Positions 27,085-38,749 of a stretch of DNA of 64,000 nucleotides are shown here, piece after piece. The stretch lies in assembly GCF_029637485.1 (NCBI RefSeq), contig NZ_CP069128.1, positions 1,674,001-1,738,000 on the forward strand. Reading direction: 5' to 3'. Positions within the stretch are counted from its first letter, which is position 1, and each line of letters begins with the position of its first letter. The stretch is from Sphingomonas sp. LHG3406-1 (GTDB lineage: Bacteria > Pseudomonadota > Alphaproteobacteria > Sphingomonadales > Sphingomonadaceae). The translations under genes were made by a program, and so were the position numbers. Below the pieces are notes generated by a model. It had not been told where the DNA came from and did not search any database. It saw nothing but the letters and a program-made list of their open reading frames with translations.

Positions 27085-28254
27085 TCAGTCGTTCTGCATG
27101 GTCGAACGCCGCTTGGTCGCCTTGACCTTGGCAGCCTCGGCGGCGGATGTCGCGGCGCACCCGCGCGGGGGAAGGAATGCACCTAGAGCCCCTTTTTCAG
27201 GCAAGCGCAGCCGGGAGCGCTGAGCGGCGAGCCTCCAGCCAAGCTGCTCGCCCGCATGGAAGGGAATGAGATCGGAGCCGGCAGCGGGAATCCGCTCGGG
27301 GACTGTCACTTCGGTCCGTTCGAGCGTGATCCGTTCCTCGTTGAGCGGCAGGCCGTAGAAGCGCGGGCCATGCTCGGAAGCGAAAGCTTCGAAGCGGTCG
27401 AGCGCGCCTTCTTCCTCGAACACCTTGAGATAGCTTTCGAGCGCGTGCGTCGCGTTCCAGATGCCCGCGCAGCCACAGCCCGACTCTTTTGCTTCGCGCA
27501 GGTGCGGCGCGCTGTCGGTGCCGAGGAAGAACTTGGGGCTGCCCGAGACAGCGGCCGCGCGGATCGCCAGCCGGTGCCGCTCGCGCTTGACCACCGGCAG
27601 GCAGTAGGCGTGCGGGCGAAGGCCGCCGGCGAACAGGGCGTTGCGGTTGAGGTGAAGGTGCTGCGGCGTGATCGTCGCCGCGAGATTCGGCCCGGCGCCT
27701 TGGACGAAAGCGGCGCTGTCGGCGGTGGTGATATGCTCGAGGACGACCCTCAGGCCGGGAAAGTCGCGAAGCACCGGGGCAAGCACCCGATCCAGGAACA
27801 CCGCCTCGCGATCGAAGATGTCGATATCCGGGTCGGTCACCTCGCCATGGACCAGCAGCAGCATGCCGATCTTCTCCATTCGTTCGAGGGCGCGATGGAT
27901 GTTGCGGACGTCGGTGACGCCGCTGTGGCTGTTGGTGGTCGCGCCGGCCGGATAGAGCTTGGCGGCAATCCACACGCCTTCCGCATGGCCCCGCTCGAGC
28001 TCGTCGGGATCGATCGTATCCGTCAGGTAGCAGGTCATCAGGGGTGTGAAGCCTGGGCCCGCAGCTGCGACGATCCGCTCGCGATAGCTCCTCGCCGCCT
28101 CCACCGTGGTCACCGGCGGGACGAGGTTGGGCATGATGATCGCCCGTGCGAACTGCCGCGCGCTGTAGGGCGCAACCGCCTTCAGCATCTCCCCGTCGCG
28201 CAGGTGAAGGTGCCAGTCGTCGGGGCGGCGGATGGTGAGGCTTTGCGTTTGCAC
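27085..28254 (-). CDS. pyrC: Dihydroorotase, class II
   Basis: Catalyses ring closure of carbamoyl aspartate to dihydroorotate in pyrimidine synthesis. The zinc motif WHLHLRDG is near residue 14, the carboxylated-Lys region [13 protein letters not shown] near 98, and further ligands lie in VHGEV and LEHITT, with [10 protein letters not shown] near the end of the barrel. This is the homodimeric E. coli PyrC type. Start GTG, preceded by GGAAGG. At 389 residues it is about 40 longer than the family norm; the extra tail after GEQLGWRLA is basic and Ala-rich and may be dispensable. It is divergent from ygfZ with only 23 nt between starts. Confidence 0.93.
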   Translation of the reverse strand: MQTQSLTIRRPDDWHLHLRDGEMLKAVAPYSARQFARAIIMPNLVPPVTTVEAARSYRERIVAAAGPGFTPLMTCYLTDTIDPDELERGHAEGVWIAAKLYPAGATTNSHSGVTDVRNIHRALERMEKIGMLLLVHGEVTDPDIDIFDREAVFLDRVLAPVLRDFPGLRVVLEHITTADSAAFVQGAGPNLAATITPQHLHLNRNALFAGGLRPHAYCLPVVKRERHRLAIRAAAVSGSPKFFLGTDSAPHLREAKESGCGCAGIWNATHALESYLKVFEEEGALDRFEAFASEHGPRFYGLPLNEERITLERTEVTVPERIPAAGSDLIPFHAGEQLGWRLAAQRSRLRLPEKGALGAFLPPRGCAATSAAEAAKVKATKRRSTMQND

Positions 28255-28277
28255 GGCGGCCTTCCTAGCTAAGACCC

Positions 28278-28979
28278 ATGGCCTTCACCACCCTGACCGA
28301 CCGCTCCCTGATCCGCCTGTCCGGGGAGGACGTGCGCGGCTTCCTGCAGGGGCTGGTCACCAACGATGTGACGAAGGAGCTGCCGGTCTGGGCGGCGCTC
28401 TTGTCGGCGCAGGGCAAGTGCCTGTTCGACTTCATGGTCTGGGCAGAGGGCGAAGATCTGCTGATCGACTGCGCGGCGGACGGAGCGGACGATCTGGCCA
28501 AGCGCCTCCGCATGTATCGCCTGCGCAGGCCGATCACGATCGAGCAGGATGAAGCGCTGGCGGTGCACTGGTCGCGTGACGGATCGGACGGCGTTCCGGA
28601 CCCGCGATTGCCGGACCTTGGCCGTCGCTGGCTAGCGCCCGCCAGTGAGCCGGCGACCGGCTACCTGCGCCATCGCCTCTCCCACGGCGTCTGTGAAGGC
28701 CGGGCGGAGCTTGGCGACCTGCTCTGGCTGGAGTGCAATGCGGTTGAGCTCAACGGCGTCAGCTTCACCAAGGGCTGCTATGTCGGGCAGGAGAATACGG
28801 CGCGCATGAACTGGCGCCAGAAGGTCAACCGCCGGCTGGTGGTGGTCCCCGCCGCCGCTCCGACCCAGCGGACGAAGGCCTTCTACCCGGAGCTCGGCCT
28901 GGCGGTCGAACACCGCCGGGTCGACGACCTTGCGGGTCTCAGCCTGCCGGCCTGGCTGCGCCAGGCGCTGGCCGCCTAG
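28278..28979 (+). CDS. ygfZ: Folate-binding YgfZ/GcvT-like Fe-S assembly protein
   Basis: A 233-residue protein of the YgfZ family, which helps assemble or repair certain 4Fe-4S enzymes using a folate. The diagnostic KGCYVGQE motif is present ([20 protein letters not shown], near residue 163). The N-terminus, [20 protein letters not shown], is also typical. It is shorter than E. coli YgfZ (about 325), as is common in alphaproteobacteria. Its stop shares a CTAG with the convergent small membrane protein gene; aconitase, a 4Fe-4S enzyme, lies just beyond. Confidence 0.9.
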   Translation: MAFTTLTDRSLIRLSGEDVRGFLQGLVTNDVTKELPVWAALLSAQGKCLFDFMVWAEGEDLLIDCAADGADDLAKRLRMYRLRRPITIEQDEALAVHWSRDGSDGVPDPRLPDLGRRWLAPASEPATGYLRHRLSHGVCEGRAELGDLLWLECNAVELNGVSFTKGCYVGQENTARMNWRQKVNRRLVVVPAAAPTQRTKAFYPELGLAVEHRRVDDLAGLSLPAWLRQALAA

Positions 28980-29241
28980 AACGCGGCTTCGTTGCGCTTG
29001 CGGGAGGCTGCGATGCGGATCAGGGCGACGATACCAATGCCCGCCCAGATCACGTTCAGCACCGCCGACGGCCAGGCCTTGAAGTAGCCGGAATTGATCA
29101 CGAAGCCGATCGCTCCGAGCACGTTCATCCACTGGTAGGCAGGCGAGCGGGCGTTGACCTTGCCGGCCGTCAGCAGGGCATAGCCGCCAAGGATCAGCAG
29201 GGCGGCGAGCCACCCTGCGACATCCACCATCAGCCGTTCGG

Positions 29242-29245
<4 letters not shown>
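28976..29245 (-). CDS. Small three-helix membrane protein (CBU_0592-like)
   Basis: 89 residues with three hydrophobic segments ([53 protein letters not shown]). It resembles the CBU_0592 family of small integral membrane proteins of unknown function. Its ATG overlaps the aconitase stop by 4 nt (ATGA), so it is translationally coupled to acnA. Its stop shares CTAG with ygfZ on the other strand. Confidence 0.75.
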
Positions 29246-31920
<2,675 letters not shown>

Positions 31921-31979
31921 GCGGATACTCGCTGCTTGAGTTTGGGTTGCCGCGGCCCTTAGCAAGCCGAACCCTCCCC

Positions 31980-32006
31980 GTCATCCCGGGCTTCACCGAA
32001 GATGAC
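31980..32006. repeat. REP-like palindrome (short, degenerate copy)
   Basis: GTCATCCCGGG ... GATGAC between the aconitase and iron-permease-family genes. The outer six bases are inverted repeats (31980-31985 and 32001-32006). It resembles the start of the longer palindromes at 37205, 38608 and 43105. Confidence 0.4.
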
Positions 32007-32014
32007 AGGGGCCG

Positions 32015-32476
32015 TTAGCCTGTCTGACCATCCCCTACGCGCTCGATCGCCCGCTTGGCCTTCTCTCCGTCGGCAATGTCGTCGGAATGGAACGCAGCCG
32101 CTTCGACCAGCTCCTTTGCTTCTTCGCGAAGCTCGCGGATCTGCTCTTCGTCAAGGTCTTCTTCAATTCCGACCATTTCGTCGCGTGCGCGCCTGGTGGC
32201 CTTGATGAGCTCGTCCAGCTTGGCGTGCATCGCGACGTCGCGCCGGTGCGCCTCGGCCTCGCGGTCGTACTGGCCGTTCAGCACCATCTGGGCGAGGGTG
32301 ATGGCGAGGATCGACAGCGCCGCCGTCAGCAGGTCCGTCGGAAGGCCGACCAGGAACCAGGCGCAGCAGAACAGGATCACCGCGATGTGCATCACGGGAT
32401 GCGCGAACAGCCTCGCGAGCGCCTCTGACAAGCGGTCGCCGGCAAGAACCAACCAGTTGCGCTTCACCTTAGCCAT
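32015..32476 (-). CDS. Low-affinity iron permease family protein
   Basis: 153 residues from the internal ATG (MAKVKRNW); four extra codons lie upstream. Two transmembrane helices (HPVMHIAVILFCCAWFLVGL and LTAALSILAITLAQMVLNGQ) are followed by a charged helical tail with AMHAKLDELIKATRRARDEM and VGIEEDLDEEQIRELREEA. This is the bacterial form of PF04120, named after yeast Fet4; iron transport by these short bacterial proteins is not established. Probably a monocistronic inner-membrane protein. Confidence 0.8.
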   Translation of the reverse strand: MAKVKRNWLVLAGDRLSEALARLFAHPVMHIAVILFCCAWFLVGLPTDLLTAALSILAITLAQMVLNGQYDREAEAHRRDVAMHAKLDELIKATRRARDEMVGIEEDLDEEQIRELREEAKELVEAAAFHSDDIADGEKAKRAIERVGDGQTG

Positions 32477-32629
32477 TACGCAGGTCAAACGACGTTACGC
32501 TCGATCAGTTGCCTCGATCACCTAAGGGCTTGGGACGGCTTGAAAAAAGAATCGCTGTCCCCGGGAACATCCATGTGGCCGGGCGGTTGAATCGCGGTTG
32601 CCGGTCGTCCGGCCCAGCGGGGAAAAGCG

Positions 32630-32827
32630 ATGTCCTTCACCAGCCCGGCCTTTGATCGCCGCCTTGCCGCCTTCGAGCGTGCCGAGGCCGGCCGTTCCGG
32701 ACGTCCGCTAGGGGACCTGAGCCTCGCCCGCGTCGCCCTCGCCCGCCGGCTGAATGGCGCAAGTGCCGCCACCGACGTCGATCCGGCCACCGTGTCGCGC
32801 GGCTCGGCCTTCCTCCTCCGCGCCTAG
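32630..32827 (+). CDS. Small hypothetical protein, 65 residues
   Basis: Not recognised. A good ribosome site (GGGGAAAAGCG) precedes the ATG, and the stop shares CTAG with the convergent corA stop, a feature of three other real gene pairs in this window. The protein is basic and Ala/Arg-rich (MSFTSPAFDRRLAAFERAEA) without a signal peptide or membrane segment. It could be a real small gene or chance coding in high-GC DNA. Confidence 0.4.
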   Translation: MSFTSPAFDRRLAAFERAEAGRSGRPLGDLSLARVALARRLNGASAATDVDPATVSRGSAFLLRA

Positions 32828-33801
32828 ATCCAGCCTTTCCGCCGCAGGATCCACAGCGGCAGAACCGCGCTCAGCACGATCAGTGTCAGCGCCATCGGAT
32901 AGCCCATCAGCCATTCCAGTTCGGGCATATGCTCGAAATTCATGCCATAGATCCCGGCGATCAGCGTCGGCGGCAGGAAGATCAACGCCGCCCAGCTGAA
33001 CAGCTTCATTGCGTTGTTCTGTTCGATGCTGATCAGCCCCAGGCTGGCATCGAGCAGAAAGGTGAGCTGGTTGGACTGGTAGGCGCTGTGGTCGATCAGC
33101 GCCGACAGGTCGCGTGCGAGGCTTTCCATCTGTTCGCGGGCCCGCGCGCATTCGGGACCATGCATGCGGTCGGACGCAAGCAGGAAGCTGACGCCGCGCG
33201 AGGTGCTGACTGCGGTCTCGCGGATCTTGGCGACCAGGCTCTGGACCCGACCGATGCGGTGCAGCAGGGCCTCGAGCCGGCGCGTCGGCACACGTGGCGC
33301 TTCGCCGCCGATGCGGCGGAAGGTCAGCGCGCTGATGCGCTCGATCTCCGCCCCGCCTTCCTCCAGTTCGTCGGCCAGCCGGTCGATGATGGCATCAAGC
33401 AGCCGGGTCAGGGCGGTCGGCGCGTCGCGGACGAGGTCGGGCGTCACCCGCGCTTCCCGCATGAAGGACAGCCAGGGTTTGGGCGTGACATAGCGCACCG
33501 TCACCAGCTTGCCGCCCTTGATGACGAAGCTGATCGGGGCGCTCTGCGGCTCGCCCTCCTGGACCCCGAACAGTACGCTCATGGTCATCACCAGCGCGCC
33601 GTCCCGCTCGTAAAGGCGGCTTGACGGCTCGATCTCGACCATGTCCTCGCGGGTCGGAACGGCGAAGCCGAGCGAGTGCTCGACCATCTGTTCCTCGTCG
33701 CGCGTGGGTTCGTCGAGGTCGACCCAGGTGGCGCCAGCAGGGATGACCCCGCACGTCTCGATCACGGAACCGTCGCAGTCGGGGCCATACGCACGCAGCA
33801 T
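32824..33801 (-). CDS. corA: CorA-family divalent cation channel/transporter
   Basis: 325 residues. The long N-terminal cytoplasmic domain (WVDLDEPTRDEEQMVEHSLG) is followed by a helical stalk and two C-terminal transmembrane helices, with the pore signature YGMNFEHMPELEW between them. The C-terminus is short and basic (LWILRRKGWI). Expected to conduct Mg2+ (possibly Co2+ or Ni2+). GMN, the family hallmark, is intact. Convergent with a 65-residue ORF. Confidence 0.93.
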   Translation of the reverse strand: MLRAYGPDCDGSVIETCGVIPAGATWVDLDEPTRDEEQMVEHSLGFAVPTREDMVEIEPSSRLYERDGALVMTMSVLFGVQEGEPQSAPISFVIKGGKLVTVRYVTPKPWLSFMREARVTPDLVRDAPTALTRLLDAIIDRLADELEEGGAEIERISALTFRRIGGEAPRVPTRRLEALLHRIGRVQSLVAKIRETAVSTSRGVSFLLASDRMHGPECARAREQMESLARDLSALIDHSAYQSNQLTFLLDASLGLISIEQNNAMKLFSWAALIFLPPTLIAGIYGMNFEHMPELEWLMGYPMALTLIVLSAVLPLWILRRKGWI

Positions 33802-33865
33802 AGGGCCTTGTTCGCCGCGCTGTGGTGCCTTGGCAAGCCCCGTCCCCTCTTCTAGCCATGTGTCG

Positions 33866-34777
33866 ATGGCCGCTCACGCCCACGACTTCCTCGGTGCCGC
33901 GCACGATCGCAACGCCCGGCGCACGCGCTGGGTGGTGATGCTGAGCGCCGTCATGACGGTCGCCGAGATCATCGCCGGCACCCTGACCGGATCGATGGCG
34001 CTGGTCGCCGACGGCTGGCACATGGCGACCCACACATTGGCGCTTGGAGTGAGCGCGCTTGCCTACTCCTTCGCCCGCAAGCGCTCGACGGACGCCGCCT
34101 ACAGCTGGGGTACCGGCAAGGTCGGCAGCCTCGCCGGCTTCGCCTCGGCACTCGGCCTTGCCGCCGTGGCGGTCGGCATCCTGGTCGAGAGCGCCGGCCG
34201 CTTCGTCGAGCCGCGCACCGTCGACTATCGCGAGGCTCTGGCGGTCGCGGTCGTTGGCCTGCTGGTGAACCTCGCCAGCGCGCTGCTGCTCGGGCACGGC
34301 CACGATCATGGCGACGACCACGGGCATGGACACGATCACCACGACCACGATCACCATGGCCACGCGCATCACCACGACCACAATCTGCGCTCCGCCTATC
34401 TCCATGTGCTCGCCGACGCGCTGACCAGCGTGCTGGCGATCGCCGCGCTGGCCGCTGGCTGGTTCTACGGCTGGCGCTGGCTCGATCCCGCGGTCGCCAT
34501 CGTAGGCGCCGTCGTCATCCTGCACTGGAGCCGCGGACTGGTCGCCGAGACCGCCGCGGTCCTGCTCGACCGCGTGCCCGACCCGGCGCTCAGCGCGGAG
34601 CTGAAGCGCCGCGTCGAGGGCGACGGGGAAGTGACGGTCAGCGACTGGCACTTGTGGACGGTCGGACCCGGTCGCTATGCCGCGATCGTCTCGGCCCGCG
34701 GCGCCCCCGCCTCCGAGATCCGCCGCCGCCTCGGCGCCGACCCGCGGATCGCCCACGTTACCGTCGAATGCGAGTGA
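33866..34777 (+). CDS. Cation diffusion facilitator, DmeF-like (Co/Ni/Zn efflux)
   Basis: 303 residues from ATG 33866 (MAAHAHDFLGAAH); the frame stays open further upstream only into the corA region. Transmembrane helices include WVVMLSAVMTVAEIIAGTLT, and the metal motif VADGWHMATHTLALG is characteristic of DmeF-type exporters. Between helices IV and V is a His-rich loop (residues about 147-172, with about 14 His among Gly and Asp) expected to bind metal. A short C-terminal cytoplasmic domain follows (VTVSDWHLWTVGPGRYAAIV). Likely exports cobalt or nickel; the specificity is from family resemblance. Confidence 0.87.
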   Translation: MAAHAHDFLGAAHDRNARRTRWVVMLSAVMTVAEIIAGTLTGSMALVADGWHMATHTLALGVSALAYSFARKRSTDAAYSWGTGKVGSLAGFASALGLAAVAVGILVESAGRFVEPRTVDYREALAVAVVGLLVNLASALLLGHGHDHGDDHGHGHDHHDHDHHGHAHHHDHNLRSAYLHVLADALTSVLAIAALAAGWFYGWRWLDPAVAIVGAVVILHWSRGLVAETAAVLLDRVPDPALSAELKRRVEGDGEVTVSDWHLWTVGPGRYAAIVSARGAPASEIRRRLGADPRIAHVTVECE

Positions 34778-34787
34778 GCCCTTACCC

Positions 34788-35342
34788 TTGAAGAAGCCCC
34801 TTCGGCCGGTCCTGGCCACCCTCCTCGTCATCGCCGGCGCCGCCGCCATCCTGTGGCTGATGGGCCGCCCCCTGCTCTACAAGGGCGGGCTGATCGAATT
34901 GTGGGGGCCGGTCGGGCCCAAGCAGAGCCAGATGCTGTTCGACTGGTACACGGCCAGCCACATCGTCCACGGCTTCCTCTTCTACGCGATCCTCCACCTG
35001 GTGGCGAAGCGTTGGAAGCCGGAAAGCCGCCTCCTCGCCGCCACCGCTGTCGAATCCGCCTGGGAGATCGTCGAGAATTCTCCGGTCATCATCGACCGCT
35101 ACCGGGAGGCCACGATCGCGCTCGGCTATACCGGCGACAGCATCCTCAACTCGGTCAGCGACATCGTCGTCATGGTGGTCGGCTTCCTGGTCGCGCGGAA
35201 GGTGCCGGTGTGGGCGAGCGTAATGATCGTTCTGGTGCTCGAACTGGTGCCCCTCGCCATCATCCGCGACAATTTGACGCTCAACGTCTGGATGCTCCTC
35301 GCCCCCAACGACGCGCTGCGGAGCTGGCAGGCCGGCGCCTGA
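34788..35342 (+). CDS. DUF2585 (UPF0314) membrane protein
   Basis: 184 residues from a TTG (LKKPLRPVLATLLVIAGAAA); no ATG or GTG fits, and upstream codons overlap the exporter gene. Recognisable DUF2585 features are DWYTASHIVHGFLFY, AVESAWEIVENSPVIIDRYR and GDSILNSVSDIVVMVVGF. Four to five transmembrane helices. Function unknown; the family is common in alphaproteobacteria. It begins 10 nt after the cation exporter gene and is probably cotranscribed. Confidence 0.85.
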   Translation: MKKPLRPVLATLLVIAGAAAILWLMGRPLLYKGGLIELWGPVGPKQSQMLFDWYTASHIVHGFLFYAILHLVAKRWKPESRLLAATAVESAWEIVENSPVIIDRYREATIALGYTGDSILNSVSDIVVMVVGFLVARKVPVWASVMIVLVLELVPLAIIRDNLTLNVWMLLAPNDALRSWQAGA

Positions 35343-35377
35343 CGGACCCCGGTGCGATGGAGGCGCGTTCGACCTTC

Positions 35378-35887
35378 ATGATCCGCCCCATTTTCCTGCT
35401 TCTCGCGCTCGCTCTGCCCACCGCCGCCTCCGCCAGTGAACTTTTCGGTGGCGTCCATGCCCATGGCATCAAGAGCCCGCTCAGTCTCAACGCCGACCGC
35501 CAGGGCGGCGTGGCGCTCAGCTTCGGCTATCGCGGCGACCGCATCGGCGGCACCCCGCTCCAGCCCTATGCCTTCGGCTCGCTGAGCCTGAAGGGCGATA
35601 CCAACTTTGCCGCCGCCGGCCTGTCCGGCCGCTTCGGGGATCGGATCTACGTCCGCCCGGGCCTTGGCATCGCCATCCACGACGGCTCCGCCTCCAACTT
35701 CGAGCGGGCCGACCGGCTGGCGTTCGGGAGCCGGGTGCTGTTCGAGCCGGAACTGGCGATCGGCGCGCAGATCAACGATCGCGCCAGCATCGAGGCGAGC
35801 TGGGTCCATCTTAGCCACGCGCAGATCTTCGGCAAGCAGAACCCCGGCCTCGACAATGTCGGCGTCCGGTTGAACTGGAAGCTCTAG
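35378..35887 (+). CDS. PagL-like lipid A 3-O-deacylase (acyloxyacyl hydrolase)
   Basis: 169 residues beginning at ATG 35378 (MIRPIFLLLALALPTAASAS, a clear signal peptide; an ATG seven codons earlier is also possible). The protein is a predicted eight-stranded outer-membrane barrel. The C-terminal motif ASWVHLSHAQIFGKQNPG carries the His-Ser pair of PagL and precedes the final strand (LDNVGVRLNWKL). PagL removes the 3-position acyl chain of lipid A; here it would remodel outer-membrane lipid. The stop shares CTAG with crcB on the opposite strand. Confidence 0.83.
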   Translation: MIRPIFLLLALALPTAASASELFGGVHAHGIKSPLSLNADRQGGVALSFGYRGDRIGGTPLQPYAFGSLSLKGDTNFAAAGLSGRFGDRIYVRPGLGIAIHDGSASNFERADRLAFGSRVLFEPELAIGAQINDRASIEASWVHLSHAQIFGKQNPGLDNVGVRLNWKL

Positions 35888-36225
35888 CGGGCGATCGCCA
35901 GCCCGGCGGCGAGCGCCGCCAGCGACCCCGCGATCGTCGCCCCAGCATAAAACGCCGCCGTCGCGGGCGCGCGCGTCCACAGATCGACGCTCTCCAGTGC
36001 AAAGGCGCTCATGGTGGTAAAGCCGCCGAGCAGGCCGACGCCGAGCAGGAGCCGCGCCTGTTCGTTGCCGCCGCTCCGTGCCAGTACGCCCGCCAGCAGT
36101 CCCATGGCGAGGCAGCCCGCCACATTGACCGTCAGCGTCCCCCATGGCGCCCTGACCAGCCCGCCCAGCCACCAGCGCAGCAGCGCTCCGCTACCGCCAC
36201 CGACGAAAACCAGCAGCGCGTTCAG
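35884..36225 (-). CDS. crcB: CrcB/Fluc fluoride exporter, CTG start
   Basis: 113 residues with four membrane segments, including LLVFVGGGSGALLRWWLG, WGTLTVNVAGCLAMGLLAGV and the family signature GGFTTMSAFALE. Fluc dimers export fluoride. No ATG, GTG or TTG exists in frame near the N-terminus; the next ATG is around residue 49, inside helix 2. The best start is CTG at 36225, which overlaps the DUF808 stop as CTGA and has GGAGG about 7 nt upstream. It is therefore translationally coupled to the DUF808 gene. No fluoride riboswitch is visible. Confidence 0.87.
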   Translation of the reverse strand: MNALLVFVGGGSGALLRWWLGGLVRAPWGTLTVNVAGCLAMGLLAGVLARSGGNEQARLLLGVGLLGGFTTMSAFALESVDLWTRAPATAAFYAGATIAGSLAALAAGLAIAR

Positions 36226-37187
36226 TGCGCCGCCTCCGCCGCATCGCCGGTGCCCTTGCGCCCCGGCAGCAGGCCGAGCAGCGCGACGATGATCCCGCCG
36301 ACCACGATGCCCGCGACCGCGCCGCCAAGCGCGTTCAGCAGCCACTCCCACACCGGCACCCAGAAGCCAATTCCTTCGGCGAGGGCGTGCGACGTGTCAT
36401 GGACGAAGTGCGGAATGGCTTCCGCGATGTGCAACTCCTCGAGACCATGGAGGAGGATCTGGCCGCCGACCCACAGCATGGCGGCGGTGCCGATCACCGC
36501 CAGCGCCGCCAGCATCTTGGGCACCACATGGACCAGCCCGCGGCCGAAACGCTGGGCAAAGCTTGGCCCGCGTTCGGCAAGGTGGAGCCCCATGTCGTCC
36601 AGCTTCACGATGATCGCCACCAGCCCGTAGACACCAACGGTGATCGCCACCGCCACCGCACCCAGGATAACGGCCTGCATGCCGATGCTGTTGGCCTCCA
36701 CCTCGGCAAGCGCGATGGCCATGATCTCGGCCGACAGGATGAAGTCGGTGCGGACCGCGCCCTTCACTTGCCGGTCCTCGAGCTCGGTCGGATCGTCGAT
36801 CTCGACGAGATCCTCGACCGTATGGTCGTGGCCGCTGACCTTCTCCCAGATCTTGTGGGTCGCCTCATAGGCGAGGAAGGCGCCGCCGATCATCAGCAGC
36901 GGGATGATCGCCCACGGTGCCAAAGCCGACAGCAGCAAGGCGGCGGGAAGCAGGATGACCAGCTTGTTGAACAGCGACCCGCGGGCGATCTTGGCGATGA
37001 TCGGGATCTCGCGCGCCGGCGACAGGCCGGTGACATAGCGCGGCGTCACCGCCGTATCGTCGATCACCACCCCCGCGGCCTTCATGCCCGCGCGGCCGGC
37101 GGCGGCACCGATATCGTCGACACTGGCGGCGGCAAGCTTGGCGATGGTCGCAACGTCATCGAGCAGCGCGGCAAGTCCAGACGGCAT
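36222..37187 (-). CDS. DUF808 inner-membrane protein (YedI-like)
   Basis: 321 residues. Characteristic features are the N-terminus GLAALLDDVATIAKLAAASV, DDTAVTPRYVTGLSPARE, and the polytopic membrane region (PAALLLSALAPWAIIPLLMI, GAFLAYEATHK). Function is unknown; the family is widespread in Proteobacteria. A good site (AAAGGAAAG) precedes the ATG. It overlaps the CTG start of crcB, so the two are probably expressed together. Confidence 0.87.
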   Translation of the reverse strand: MPSGLAALLDDVATIAKLAAASVDDIGAAAGRAGMKAAGVVIDDTAVTPRYVTGLSPAREIPIIAKIARGSLFNKLVILLPAALLLSALAPWAIIPLLMIGGAFLAYEATHKIWEKVSGHDHTVEDLVEIDDPTELEDRQVKGAVRTDFILSAEIMAIALAEVEANSIGMQAVILGAVAVAITVGVYGLVAIIVKLDDMGLHLAERGPSFAQRFGRGLVHVVPKMLAALAVIGTAAMLWVGGQILLHGLEELHIAEAIPHFVHDTSHALAEGIGFWVPVWEWLLNALGGAVAGIVVGGIIVALLGLLPGRKGTGDAAEAAH

Positions 37188-37204
37188 GGCTTTCCTTTAT
37201 CCTC

Positions 37205-37285
37205 ACCCCGCACCTGATCCGGGGTCTGAGTTCTTCTGCCCTCGTGAAAGAAGAAGGCGGATGCCGGGTCAAGCCCGGCATGACG
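37205..37285. repeat. REP-like double palindrome between DUF808 and serS
   Basis: Two hairpins: ACCCCG ... CCGGGGT (about 37205-37225) and GCCGGGTCAAGCCCGGC (37263-37279), separated by a short arm containing TTCTTC and AAGAAGG. The second ends in ATGACGG. Related structures lie at 38608 and 43105. This type of intergenic palindrome pair is common in sphingomonad genomes. It may also end transcription. Confidence 0.65.
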
Positions 37286-37329
37286 GATAAGGTTGCGAAC
37301 GGCCGCGCAATCGCGCATCCCGCCGCCCC

Positions 37330-38589
37330 ATGCTGGACCTCGCCTTCCTTCGCCAGAACCGCGACCTCGTCGCCCGCGCCGCGGCGCAGAAGAATGTCGC
37401 GATTGATCTCGACGCCCTTCTCGCGCTCGACAGCGAGATGCGCGGTGCCAAGACCGAGATCGACCGGTTGCGGGCCGAGCGCAACGCCATCTCGGCCGGC
37501 TTCAAGAGCGCCGCGCCCGAGGAAAAGGCGGAACTCGGCCGCCGCGCCAAGGAAGCCGGTGCCGCCGCCAGTGCGATCGAGGCGGAGCTCGCAGACAAGG
37601 AGCAGGCGCTGCGCGACATGCTGCTTCGTCTTCCCAACATCCCGTGGGACGGCGCCCCGGTCGGCCCCGACGAGAACAGCAACGTCGTCATCCGTACCGA
37701 GGGCCAGGTGCCCGACTTCGCCTTTGCCCCGCGCGACCATGTCGAACTGGTGGAGATGAACGGCTGGGCCGACCTCGGCCGCATCGTCCAGGTGTCGGGC
37801 AGCCGCCAATATTGCCTGAAGGGCCGCCTCGCGATCCTCGAGACGGTGCTGATGGCCTGGGCACTGCAGAAGATCGCAGGCGCAGGCTTCACGCCGATCA
37901 CCGTGCCCGCCCTCGTCCGCGAGGAAGCCTTCGTCCGCCAGGGCCAGTTCCCCGGCCACAAGGATGAGACCTACCAGCTTCCCAACGACGACCTGTGGCT
38001 GGCCGGCACCGCCGAGGTGGCGCTGACTTCGCTCCATTCGGGCGAGATCCTCGACCTGTTGAATGGGCCCGTCCTCTACGCCGGCTATTCGCCCTGCTTC
38101 CGCCGCGAGGCGGGCAGCGCCGGCCGCGACGTGCGCGGGCTGCTGCGCGTCCACCAGTTCAGCAAGGTCGAGCAGTTCGTCATCTGCGAGGCCGACGAGG
38201 CGACCAGCGCCCACTGGCACGCCCGTTTGCTCGGCCTTGCCGAGGAGCTTCTGACCGATCTCGAAATCCCCTATCAGGTGATCGAAACCTCGACCGGCGA
38301 CATGGGCCTCGGCAAGTTCCGGATGAACGACATCGAAAGCTGGGTGCCTTCGCTCGGCAAGTATCGCGAGACGCACAGCTGCTCGACCCTGCACGACTGG
38401 CAGGCCCGCCGCGCCAACCTTCGCTACCGCGACTCCGACGGCAAGGTCCGCTTCGCCCACACACTGAACAATACGGCGCTGGCGTCCCCGCGAATCCTCG
38501 TGCCTTTGCTGGAAAACCATCAGGCGGAGGATGGCCGCGTGCGCCTGCCCAAGGCGCTTCAACCGATGATGGGCGGCGAGTGGCTGTGA
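37330..38589 (+). CDS. serS: Seryl-tRNA synthetase
   Basis: 419 residues, full length. Cytoplasmic class II synthetase charging tRNA-Ser. An N-terminal antiparallel coiled-coil arm (residues about 28-105) binds the long variable arm of tRNA-Ser. Class II motifs are present: the Ser-binding loop GTAEVALTSLHSGEILD, motif 2 PCFRREAGSAGRDVRGLLRV and motif 3 ALASPRILVPLLENHQ. Flanked on both sides by REP-like palindromes, which suggests it is transcribed alone. Confidence 0.97.
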   Translation: MLDLAFLRQNRDLVARAAAQKNVAIDLDALLALDSEMRGAKTEIDRLRAERNAISAGFKSAAPEEKAELGRRAKEAGAAASAIEAELADKEQALRDMLLRLPNIPWDGAPVGPDENSNVVIRTEGQVPDFAFAPRDHVELVEMNGWADLGRIVQVSGSRQYCLKGRLAILETVLMAWALQKIAGAGFTPITVPALVREEAFVRQGQFPGHKDETYQLPNDDLWLAGTAEVALTSLHSGEILDLLNGPVLYAGYSPCFRREAGSAGRDVRGLLRVHQFSKVEQFVICEADEATSAHWHARLLGLAEELLTDLEIPYQVIETSTGDMGLGKFRMNDIESWVPSLGKYRETHSCSTLHDWQARRANLRYRDSDGKVRFAHTLNNTALASPRILVPLLENHQAEDGRVRLPKALQPMMGGEWL

Positions 38590-38607
38590 GGCGGCCCATG
38601 GTCGGCA

Positions 38608-38692
38608 CTCCGGCCGTGATCCGGAGTCCGGCTTCTTCCTCGCTGCGCACATGACCGGCCCGAGCGGGATGCCGGACCGGGTCCGGCATGAC
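38608..38692. repeat. REP-like double palindrome after serS
   Basis: First hairpin ACTCCGG (38608-38614) with CCGGAGT (38621-38627); second GCCGGAC (38671-38677) with GTCCGGC (38681-38687), then ATGACGAAG. Same layout and inner TTCTTC element as the copy at 37205. A possible ATG at 38651 lies inside this element and is not a real start. Confidence 0.65.
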
Positions 38693-38749
38693 GAAGACCC
38701 CGACACTTTCCCACCCGCCACCAACCTGCGCCTGCGCGAGATCGCCACC

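Noticed and set aside
35884-36351. Fluoride riboswitch or longer coding start for crcB
   Set aside because: The gene overlaps the DUF808 coding region, leaving no untranslated leader, and the upstream frame is a shadow.
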